Origin: a virus
Strand: one strand, 5' to 3'
IMG/VR virus record: IMGVR_UViG_3300021197_001081
Span: 1-56,070 of that record
Length of the DNA stretch: 56,070 nt
In this document: positions 41,553-46,926 of the stretch, one piece after another
Numbering within the stretch: the first letter of the stretch is position 1
How the letters are laid out: each line of letters begins with the position of its first letter
Notes under the pieces: generated by a model
Databases searched by the model: none
What the model saw: only the letters and a program-made list of their open reading frames with translations
What the model was told of the DNA's origin: nothing
Translations under genes and position numbers: made by a program

Positions 41553-41707
41553 TTTGATTTTTTGTGTTTTTTGTTAGACTTCCAGTAATTTTTCTTTGCC
41601 CATTTCTTCTTCATCTTAGATGTCTTGCATCGCTTTGAAGTTCCACAGCTCGTTAACGTGGGTGTAGCTATAAGCATACACATCACAAACATTAAAATTT
41701 TCTTCAT
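41540..41707 (-). CDS. Small Lys-rich lipoprotein
   Basis: A 55-aa protein: Met-Lys-Lys start, an apolar signal segment (residues 4-18), a lipobox LTSC with Cys at residue 21, then a strongly basic tail rich in Lys, Trp and Ser. It should be exported and lipid-anchored. In a phage early operon a small lipoprotein often blocks superinfection, but that role is only inferred here. It starts 17 bases after the previous stop. Confidence 0.6.
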   Translation of the reverse strand: MKKILMFVMCMLIATPTLTSCGTSKRCKTSKMKKKWAKKNYWKSNKKHKKSKWGR

Positions 41708-41724
41708 AATTGTAGTTTTTTAGA

Positions 41725-41838
41725 TTAATCTTGGTCTTTGGTTTCTACGTAGAACTCTGCATGTTCATGGCAGTCTCCACATAAAGAATCACTAAGGAAT
41801 GATGGGGATGCCCCACAACAGTTACTGTACTTATTCAT
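41725..41838 (-). CDS. Tiny zinc-ribbon-like protein
   Basis: A 37-aa protein with a Cys-Cys pair at 7-8 and Cys-Gly-Asp-Cys-His at 20-24, a plausible zinc site (MNKYSNCCGASPSF, then LCGDCHEH). Tiny Cys4-type proteins of this look occur in many phages. It is the first gene after tRNA-like minihelix 2; its leader begins with a TGCA-ATAA-TGCA hairpin. Confidence 0.6.
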   Translation of the reverse strand: MNKYSNCCGASPSFLSDSLCGDCHEHAEFYVETKDQD

Positions 41839-41874
41839 AAATTATAGTTTTAAATATCTGCATTATTGCATTGA

Positions 41875-41916
41875 TACTGGAGAAGGAATCGAACCTTACT
41901 TACAACCATTCCAGTT
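41875..41916 (-). ncRNA. tRNA-like minihelix 2 (acceptor plus T-arm, 42 nt)
   Basis: Minus strand from 41916: acceptor strand AACTGGA, 11-nt connector ATGGTTGTAAG, T-stem TAAGG, loop TTCGATT, CCTTC, acceptor strand TCCAGTA. Positions 2-7 pair with 66-71; 1-72 is A-A and 49-65 is T-C. Every element has the same length as in copy 1 (7, 11, 5, 7, 5, 7), yet the acceptor sequences differ at most positions, so base pairing is conserved while sequence is not. Sixteen bases separate it from the upstream stop. After it come CAA-type spacer bases, a TGCA-ATAA-TGCA hairpin, a leader and the ATG at 41838. Confidence 0.8.
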
Positions 41917-41932
41917 AGTCGGACAGCGTGTG

Positions 41933-42427
41933 CTAAAGCTTGTAGCTATAGTTCTCTGCTACCCATGTGCATAAAGTCTCTCTATTGCCATCTGACAGCT
42001 CCATGAACAGGTTAAATACATTAGCAGTTCCACCATGACCATTTCTCTTGTTGAGGTTGTTCCATTTGGCTTCTATGTGATTAGCCAGTGACGTACCCTC
42101 ACCAAAAGCTTTTTGTATCCATCCAGCTGGGAAGTTATACGCAAAGTACATGAAGTTAGTAATTTGGTCAGCTGCAGCATCTCTTTTCTCTTCTGCTTCA
42201 TCATACTCGTCATACCATTCTGTCCATACGTACAGCTCCTGCTCATGTGCGTCATCCAGTATGAACTCATCAGAGCATTCAGCGTAGGCACATTTGTAGT
42301 TCTCTTTCAACCAATCCACCAAGCTGGATTCATCTTTAATGGTTTCGTCATTGTGAAGAAGAAATCCTTCATACATTCCTTCTCCAGTGATAATACATGT
42401 TCTTGGTTCTTTGTTTAAATTACTCAT
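41933..42427 (-). CDS. Acidic protein, unknown
   Basis: A 164-aa strongly acidic protein (CIITGEGMYEGFLL at the start, a Tyr/Trp/Glu-rich middle ELYVWTEWYDEYDEAEEK). It is the first gene behind hammerhead A, with a 22-nt leader after the predicted cut. The charge pattern could mimic DNA, which is speculation. Unknown family. Confidence 0.55.
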   Translation of the reverse strand: MSNLNKEPRTCIITGEGMYEGFLLHNDETIKDESSLVDWLKENYKCAYAECSDEFILDDAHEQELYVWTEWYDEYDEAEEKRDAAADQITNFMYFAYNFPAGWIQKAFGEGTSLANHIEAKWNNLNKRNGHGGTANVFNLFMELSDGNRETLCTWVAENYSYKL

Positions 42428-42443
42428 AATTGTAGTTTTTAAT

Positions 42444-42493
42444 GATTAAGACGCTTCACAGCGTTTCGACTATTGAAGTCTCGTCAGTTAATC
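42444..42493 (-). ncRNA. Hammerhead ribozyme A (type I)
   Basis: Minus strand from 42493: stem I GATTAA, core CTGACGA, stem II GACT with loop TCAAT and AGTC, core GAAA, stem III CGCT with GNRA loop GTGA and AGCG, then TC and stem I TTAATC. All conserved hammerhead core bases are present (C at the free position 7 is allowed). Cleavage is expected between 42450 and 42449. The stop codon TAA of the upstream gene lies inside stem I, and 22 nt remain before the ATG at 42427. Compensatory changes relative to hammerhead B occur in all three stems. Confidence 0.93.
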
Positions 42494-42820
42494 TATGTGC
42501 TGCTCCAGTGCCGACAGCACGTCATACATCATGTGTCTTTGTGTAGCATCATGAGTTACGTTCTTTTCGATTAGCTTGTACATAAGAAGTCCTACGTCTT
42601 CAGCATTCAAGCTATCTACTTGGTCTTGCCAGTCTGAGTTTGTAAGTTCAACTGAAGACATTAATTGTTTGATTTGTGGTTCTTTGAGCTGTGATACAGC
42701 ACTGTCAAGGTTATCAATACTTGCTTGACATGAGTCATGGTCAGGATTCCATTCTCCACTTTGTAACATTTCAAAATCTTTGATTGCTGTTACTACTTTA
42801 CTAATTACTTTGTAATTCAT
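42488..42820 (-). CDS. Acidic helical protein, unknown
   Basis: A 110-aa acidic, helical protein (ISKVVTAIKDFEMLQSGEW near the start, LMSSVELTNSDWQDQ in the middle). It starts 17 bases after the previous stop. Its own TAA forms part of hammerhead A stem I, so ribosomes finishing this gene would enter the ribozyme. Unknown family. Confidence 0.5.
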   Translation of the reverse strand: MNYKVISKVVTAIKDFEMLQSGEWNPDHDSCQASIDNLDSAVSQLKEPQIKQLMSSVELTNSDWQDQVDSLNAEDVGLLMYKLIEKNVTHDATQRHMMYDVLSALEQHID

Positions 42821-42837
42821 TGTGATTTAATTTAAGA

Positions 42838-43077
42838 TTAATATAATTGTGATTTTTCTATTTGTTTTACCTCTCTTGCTGGTAATTCACTGGTGTACTC
42901 TTCGTACTTGTCAAATGTCTTTTGACACAGATTATCGTACTTGGTATACATCTTTTCATTACCATCTCCATCAGCGTCATTACGCATGTCATTGGCAGTA
43001 TTATACTTGATTAGCCAGTAAACTGCTTTGTTTACTTTTGCTTGGTGTTTCTTGTTTAATGCTATTATTTTACTCAT
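42838..43077 (-). CDS. Small charged protein, unknown
   Basis: A 79-aa helical protein (KIIALNKKHQAKVNKAVYWL; then an Asp-rich NDADGDGNEK-like stretch and Tyr/Lys). It starts two bases after the stop of the 46-aa gene. Unknown family. Confidence 0.5.
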   Translation of the reverse strand: MSKIIALNKKHQAKVNKAVYWLIKYNTANDMRNDADGDGNEKMYTKYDNLCQKTFDKYEEYTSELPAREVKQIEKSQLY

Positions 43078-43079
43078 AA

Positions 43080-43220
43080 TTAAAATGGATTAGATGTTAC
43101 GAAATAGCTTAGTGCTATTACATTCTTTTTTACTTGTTCTAATTCGTACAGCTTTTGAGCTGTCTTGATTAATGCACAGTCAATACGTACATACTTGATT
43201 ACTGTTTTTGATTTACTCAT
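43080..43220 (-). CDS. Tiny protein behind hammerhead B
   Basis: A 46-aa frame (MSKSKTVIKYVRIDCALIK, helical, ending VTSNPF). It begins exactly 22 nt after the predicted cleavage site of hammerhead B and ends two bases before the next start. That placement supports it as a real gene despite its size. Confidence 0.5.
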   Translation of the reverse strand: MSKSKTVIKYVRIDCALIKTAQKLYELEQVKKNVIALSYFVTSNPF

Positions 43221-43237
43221 TGTAGTTGAATTTTAAA

Positions 43238-43285
43238 GTTAAGACGCCTCTCGGCGTTTCGTCCTATATGGACTCATCAGTTAAC
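43238..43285 (-). ncRNA. Hammerhead ribozyme B (type I)
   Basis: Minus strand from 43285: stem I GTTAA, core CTGATGA, stem II GTCC with loop ATATA and GGAC, core GAAA, stem III CGCC with GNRA loop GAGA and GGCG, then TC and stem I TTAAC; one more A-T pair extends stem I. This is a full match to the hammerhead consensus. Cleavage is expected between 43243 and 43242. The stop codon TAG of the upstream gene overlaps the first base of stem I, and 22 nt remain to the ATG at 43220. Confidence 0.95.
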
Positions 43286-43623
43286 TATGCATCGTGAACA
43301 CAGCCAACTGCTGAGTTCTGCCACTCGAAGTACAACCCATGCTTCTCCAGTGTTTCTTGTAGTTTCTTGCTGCCCCAGTACATTTCAGTATCGTAGTAAT
43401 CTAACCACTCTTCTGCATTATACTCTTCTGCTTTTATCCAAAAGTATCCTCTGTAGTCTTGGTAACCTCGCTGGTTTTGATACCATATGTCTATTGGGCA
43501 ACCAAGTTTTTTTAACTCGATAAACGCTTTGATTGATGCTGGAGTCATGTGGCTGATTTCTTCAGCAGAAAACTCATTGTTAAACATTTTTTTTGTGTAC
43601 TTCACTGTTGTTGAATTTGACAT
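43285..43623 (-). CDS. Acidic aromatic-rich protein, unknown
   Basis: A 112-aa protein with EEISHMTPASIKAFIELKKL and a Trp/Tyr-rich middle (YQNQRGYQDYRGYFWIKAEE). It is the first clear gene of this operon. Its leader follows the three-way junction at 43647, and its stop is merged with hammerhead B. Unknown family. Confidence 0.55.
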   Translation of the reverse strand: MSNSTTVKYTKKMFNNEFSAEEISHMTPASIKAFIELKKLGCPIDIWYQNQRGYQDYRGYFWIKAEEYNAEEWLDYYDTEMYWGSKKLQETLEKHGLYFEWQNSAVGCVHDA

Positions 43624-43646
43624 TTTAATTAAATTTAAAGATTAGT

Positions 43647-43694
43647 TATCGGTACGAGTATTGCTCTCGCTGGTCTGTCAATCAGATACCGATA
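43647..43694 (-). ncRNA. Three-way junction RNA before the first operon gene
   Basis: Minus strand: closing stem TATCGGTA/TACCGATA (8 bp, 43694-43687 with 43654-43647), hairpin TCTG-ATTGA-CAGA, linker CCAG, hairpin CGAG-AGCAATA-CTCG. It is 48 nt, the same size as hammerhead B, and ends 23 nt before the ATG at 43623. It lacks the hammerhead core GAAA and the tRNA T-loop. It may be a third processing or stabilising element; activity is unknown. Confidence 0.55.
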
Positions 43695-43704
43695 TTAGTG
43701 TCGT

Positions 43705-44140
43705 AAATTTCACTCTCAAGACTCGCACATTAACTCCATCCACAGATGGTTAAAGAGATGTCATTCGCTCTACAGAATCCTCAATTAAGGGATGCCAATA
43801 TTTTATCCTTGAAATCATTTTTACTTTATGTAAGACCTATGAACACCTTGGTGCTAACTACTTCGCTTGATAGATATGGATAGAGAGATAATCATAACAG
43901 AATCGTTAAATGATTGATTATCAGCAGTCTGCGTGAAGCACAGTTAAAGCAACACTTTAGATAATGTGTCGTAACTGCTTGATTCTCAGTAGTTTAGGTC
44001 AGAATGTCAATGAACGTGAGGTTTCCCCCCATGGCGAATATACAACTTTATGTTTATATAACAACTATAAATGACAAATAAAATGTAAATAATTTGTCAG
44101 TAACTATGCTTTGCTGGACAGCAGTTCTCTTTACTTACTA
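43705..44140 (-). other. Long non-coding leader of the structured-RNA operon
   Basis: About 435 bases without a convincing gene on either strand, downstream of the likely minus-strand promoter at 44145. It holds several potential stems: GATAATCA/TGATTATC (43887-43894 with 43915-43922), ACAC/GTGT inside AAGCA/TGCTT near 43948-43982, and CACC-TT-GGTG near 43845. A near-repeat, TTGATTATCAGCAGT and TTGATTCTCAGTAGT, lies near 43914 and 43980. It could be a structured leader RNA or an origin. Confidence 0.4.
44072..44099. repeat. Inverted repeat TGACAAAT/ATTTGTCA
   Basis: Perfect 8-bp arms (44072-44079 and 44092-44099) with a 12-bp A/T-rich spacer, about 50 bases downstream of the minus-strand promoter box. 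It shares TGACA/TGTCA with the repeats near 36465 and 45063-45241, suggesting one binding protein. Confidence 0.5.
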
Positions 44141-44144
44141 TCTA

Positions 44145-44152
44145 CAAATGTA
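44145..44152 (-). promoter_or_regulatory. Candidate promoter of the structured-RNA operon
   Basis: On the minus strand TACATTTG fits TAnnTTTG. No TTTG is found at the usual distance. It is the only good box upstream of the operon on this strand. Confidence 0.45.
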
Positions 44153-44244
44153 TATGGTACTTTTACTTTCTAATTACTAACGGATTACATCAAAGCTGTT
44201 GACTATGTTTTGTTTGGGGTTATAGAGACTCGTACTGGGGTTAA

Positions 44245-44271
44245 GGGAAGGCTCTGTCCTTCTCCTTTTTT
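44245..44271 (+). terminator. Terminator-like hairpin with duplicated 3-prime arm
   Basis: GGGAAGG (44245-44251), loop CTCTGT, CCTTCTC (one G-U pair) and a T6 run. The 16 bases from 44256 (GTCCTTCTCCTTTTTT) recur exactly at 44471-44486 without the 5-prime arm. It could stop plus-strand transcripts between the divergent regions. Confidence 0.5.
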
Positions 44272-44315
44272 AATGTGTGCAGAAAATGTGCAACAATGGT
44301 TTTTATGTTTGCAGT

Positions 44316-44471
44316 ATGAAAAACTATAATTGGTCAAACCTATCGGTACAGCAGAAAATAAATGTCAAACAATATGCAATCAACTTGTATGGAAAAAGAT
44401 GGCACACATCTAAACCAAACTTTTGCAGCAAACTGAACTACCTTGAAATCTACAGCATACTACATAGTTAG
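44316..44471 (+). CDS. Possible small gene, unknown
   Basis: A 51-aa frame starting MKNYNWSNLSVQQKINVKQ, basic and Tyr/Asn-rich with a helix-like pattern. The frame is open to 44277, but the ATG at 44316 gives the more ordinary start. A TATGTTTG box lies only five bases before it, too close for a normal leader. Composition is plausible for this phage; no family recognised. Confidence 0.35.
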   Translation: MKNYNWSNLSVQQKINVKQYAINLYGKRWHTSKPNFCSKLNYLEIYSILHS

Positions 44472-44488
44472 TCCTTCTCCTTTTTTGT

Positions 44489-44612
44489 GGGGTGGAAGGG
44501 GGGAGCAGGGGACATGTGTGCTGGAGCAGGGGCAATACGTGTAACTGGAGCTGGAGCTGGGAGATACTGCAGCTCTACCACCAGCTGGAGCTGGGGTTGG
44601 TACTGGAGCTTA
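44489..44612. other. G-rich island with possible G-quadruplex and CTGGAGC repeats
   Basis: Four runs of at least four G occur at 44489-44492, 44498-44503, 44508-44511 and 44529-44532. They are followed by repeated CTGGAGC/CTGGAGCTGG units and a hairpin GAGCTG/CAGCTC (44554-44559 with 44570-44575). This is far more G-rich than anything else in the window. Open frames across it give only Gly/Trp/Ser low-complexity peptides, so it is taken as non-coding. The A-rich stretch 44613-44756 also shows no gene. Confidence 0.6.
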
Positions 44613-44756
44613 ACGAATTCTCAAAAAATCCGAAAAAAAAACTTGAAAAAATCCAAAGACATCAAAAAAAAAACGACTTTCTGTGATCACAACACGACTG
44701 TATTAGCTACTATAGCCCTAAACCTATAAGTGTCTGAACGCAAAAAAAATTTTTAC

Positions 44757-44764
44757 TATATTTG
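44757..44764 (+). promoter_or_regulatory. Bacteroidetes-type promoter box (TATATTTG)
   Basis: TATATTTG lies 24 bases before the ATG of the 65-aa gene. It follows the A-rich stretch behind the G-rich island. Confidence 0.7.
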
Positions 44765-44788
44765 TAGGGAACTTTTAAAACGCTTATT

Positions 44789-44986
44789 ATGAATAAGAAT
44801 GACTTTATTAACGGACTGTATGTAAAAGATGGACGCTTAATTAATGCGCGCCCAGAATCTGAGTCTGGCATTGCAAAAGCTTGTGCTATTAAACGTTCTG
44901 TACGTAATGACAGAAAGGTTAATCAAATAGCTGAAGGCATGGAGCTTGCGGATAACAAGAAAAAATTTAGACAGTTAAATTTTTAA
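44789..44986 (+). CDS. Small basic protein, unknown
   Basis: A 65-aa protein (MNKNDFINGLYVKDGRLINA; Arg/Lys-rich middle; ending FRQLNF). It is a single-gene unit with its own promoter and terminator. It could be an early or regulatory protein. No recognised family. Confidence 0.6.
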   Translation: MNKNDFINGLYVKDGRLINARPESESGIAKACAIKRSVRNDRKVNQIAEGMELADNKKKFRQLNF

Positions 44987-45018
44987 AATGCTAATACATT
45001 TTATTAATTTTTAAATTA

Positions 45019-45046
45019 GAGGATCAATGTGATTCTCTTTTTTTTT
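45019..45046 (+). terminator. Rho-independent terminator
   Basis: GAGGATCA (45019-45026), loop ATG, TGATTCTC (one G-U pair), then nine T. It ends the single-gene unit upstream. Confidence 0.8.
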
Positions 45047-45062
45047 ATAACTACTGTTAATT

Positions 45063-45241
45063 ATTGACATTATTATGTCGATTATCCTGTCAATTTATTT
45101 TTACTAACTTATTGATTATTAATTACTTATTCTTTTAATGTCGAAAATGTCGAAAATAAATAGAATAATAATAAATAAAAATATAAAGAATAGTAAAAGT
45201 ATATATAAAGTAAGTGGAGTATTTTTCTTGACATTTGACAT
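45063..45241. repeat. TGTCG/TGACA repeat cluster upstream of groEL
   Basis: ATTGACA/TGTCAAT arms occur at 45063-45069 and 45088-45094, and inside them GACAT/ATGTC at 45066-45079. The 23-bp site 45136-45158 (TAATGTCG twice-like) matches 36372-36394 at 20 of 23 bases. TTGACAT is repeated in tandem at 45228-45241. All lie in the gene-free 45047-45306 gap directly before the chaperonin promoter, so regulation of groEL is plausible. Confidence 0.6.
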
Positions 45242-45277
45242 TTGTTTAGTTTTGTGTTTATTATAAATATATTTTAC

Positions 45278-45285
45278 TATATTTG
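45278..45285 (+). promoter_or_regulatory. Bacteroidetes-type promoter box (TATATTTG) for groEL-groES
   Basis: TATATTTG sits 21 bases before the GroEL start, with a TTTG at 45251-45254 (23-nt spacing, slightly long). The leader contains AAATTTAATACA as in the minus-strand operon. Confidence 0.7.
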
Positions 45286-45306
45286 TTCTAAATTAAATTT
45301 AATACA

Positions 45307-46923
45307 ATGAGCAATTATATTCCAAAGAACCTTGAGTTCGATCAGCCTGGTCGAAATAAATTAATAAAAGGGATTACAAAAATTTCTAAAGCAGTAAAGA
45401 GTACGTTAGGCCCACGCGGAAAAACAGTTCTAATAGAATCGCCTGAACATATCGGAGGTATGACAATAACAAAAGACGGTGTAACTGTAGCTAACTCTAT
45501 TTTTTTGGATGATCCTGTAGAGAACCTTGCGGTTCAAATGTTAAAAGATGCAGCACGTAGAACTGCTAACTCAGCTGGAGATGGAACGACTACAGCAATT
45601 GTATTAACCGAGGCTATTATAAAAGCTGGTGAAAGACTTCTAACAGAAAAAAATAATATAACTGAGGTTGTAAAATCAATAAACAGATTCAGTAAAATTA
45701 TTCTTAAAAAATTAAAAAAGAACTCACGAAAAATTACCAAGGCAAGGCTATTAGATGTTGCAACAATTTCAGCAAACAACGATAAGTCTTTAGGAAAAAT
45801 AATTGCTGATGCTTATAATAAAGTTGGAAAGAACGGTATTGTAACTGTAGAGCGATCTCAAAACCATGAGACATATGCCACAGTTACTAATGGAATAAAA
45901 GTTGATAGAGGTTATACTTCTAATTTATTTATCACTAATCAAAAAAACGATGAAGCAATCTTAGAAGATGTTTTAGTTTTAGTTTGTGACCAGGAGATAA
46001 GTAATATTCTACAAATAGAAAATGTTTTAAAACCAATCATTCAACAAAATAAAAAACTTCTCATCATTGGTCCATGCTCAGTCAATGTTGTGAATACCCT
46101 GGCGGCAAACGTAGTGCGTAACGGACTTAAGCTTTGTAATATTATACCACCACAATTTGGATATAAACAACACGAGCTTATGCAGGACATTGCGTTGTCG
46201 GTAGGGGCTAAATACTTTTCAGAAAAAACTGGAGATGATTTAAGTCTGTTAAGCATGGAAGATCTTGGTCATGCTGATAAAATTATTTCAGGAAAGAGTC
46301 AAACGGTTATCATTAAAAATAATCAAATGACTGAAGAGATAGAAAAAAGAATAACTGATCTTAAGGAACAACAAGAAAACACAGAAATAGTTTCAGATAA
46401 AGAGTTTATAAACGAGCGTATTGCAAGTTTATCAGGATCAATAGGAGCTATTTATGTTGGGGGTAATTCTGATATAGAGCAAAAAGAAAAGTATGACAGA
46501 GTAGAAGATGCTGTGTGTGCTGTTCGTAGCGCTTTGCAAGAGGGTATTGTAAGAGGTGGAGGACTTGCTTTATTTTATTCAAGAGAAGAACTTAGTTATA
46601 TTTCTAAGAAGACAGTTAATGATGACGAAAGTACAGCTATAGATATTCTAATGGAATCTTTATGTGCGCCATTAAGACAAATATTACAAAACGCTGGATT
46701 AAATCTTGATGAATACTACAATGTATCTACAACAAGTGATTCATGGATTCTTCAACAATTAGACGAGTACAATGTAAAGACTGAAGTAAAAGGAGATTTT
46801 TTTAAGATGGGTGTTATAGATCCTTTAAAAGTAACTAAGACTGCTTTTGAAAATTCAGTTAGTGTAGCAACAACTATTCTAACAACAAACGCAATAATAA
46901 CTCACGCGCGAGTAAAAGAATAA
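45307..46923 (+). CDS. groEL: Phage-encoded chaperonin GroEL
   Basis: A 538-aa group I chaperonin subunit, near the bacterial length of about 545. Nucleotide-site motifs are intact: LGPRGKTV at 34-41, TKDGVTVA with Asp57, AGDGTTTA with Asp92, and VEDAV with Asp401 next to EGIVRGGGLAL. These correspond to E. coli Asp52, Asp87 and Asp398, so ATP hydrolysis should work. The C-terminus lacks the Gly-Gly-Met repeats of bacterial GroEL. The apical domain is divergent. GroES follows three bases later. It probably folds phage proteins such as the capsid or giant ejection protein. Confidence 0.95.
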   Translation: MSNYIPKNLEFDQPGRNKLIKGITKISKAVKSTLGPRGKTVLIESPEHIGGMTITKDGVTVANSIFLDDPVENLAVQMLKDAARRTANSAGDGTTTAIVLTEAIIKAGERLLTEKNNITEVVKSINRFSKIILKKLKKNSRKITKARLLDVATISANNDKSLGKIIADAYNKVGKNGIVTVERSQNHETYATVTNGIKVDRGYTSNLFITNQKNDEAILEDVLVLVCDQEISNILQIENVLKPIIQQNKKLLIIGPCSVNVVNTLAANVVRNGLKLCNIIPPQFGYKQHELMQDIALSVGAKYFSEKTGDDLSLLSMEDLGHADKIISGKSQTVIIKNNQMTEEIEKRITDLKEQQENTEIVSDKEFINERIASLSGSIGAIYVGGNSDIEQKEKYDRVEDAVCAVRSALQEGIVRGGGLALFYSREELSYISKKTVNDDESTAIDILMESLCAPLRQILQNAGLNLDEYYNVSTTSDSWILQQLDEYNVKTEVKGDFFKMGVIDPLKVTKTAFENSVSVATTILTTNAIITHARVKE

Positions 46924-46926
46924 ATT

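Noticed and set aside
41875-41916. Canonical tRNA or 3-prime tRNA fragment
   Set aside because: The acceptor 5-prime strand lies only 11 nt before the T-stem, the same as in the other copy, so it is a designed short form rather than a random remnant.
42113-42418. 101-aa plus-strand frame opposite the 164-aa gene
   Set aside because: A Phe/Cys/Val-rich antisense shadow of an acidic protein.
43647-43694. Third hammerhead ribozyme (contains CTGATTGA)
   Set aside because: One extra base disrupts the CUGANGA core and there is no GAAA segment after stem II.
44487-44729. Plus-strand frame of 80 aa (and an overlapping 64-aa frame) across the G-rich island
   Set aside because: The products are Gly/Ala/Trp/Ser low complexity followed by poly-Lys from A-runs; composition is driven by the DNA repeats.
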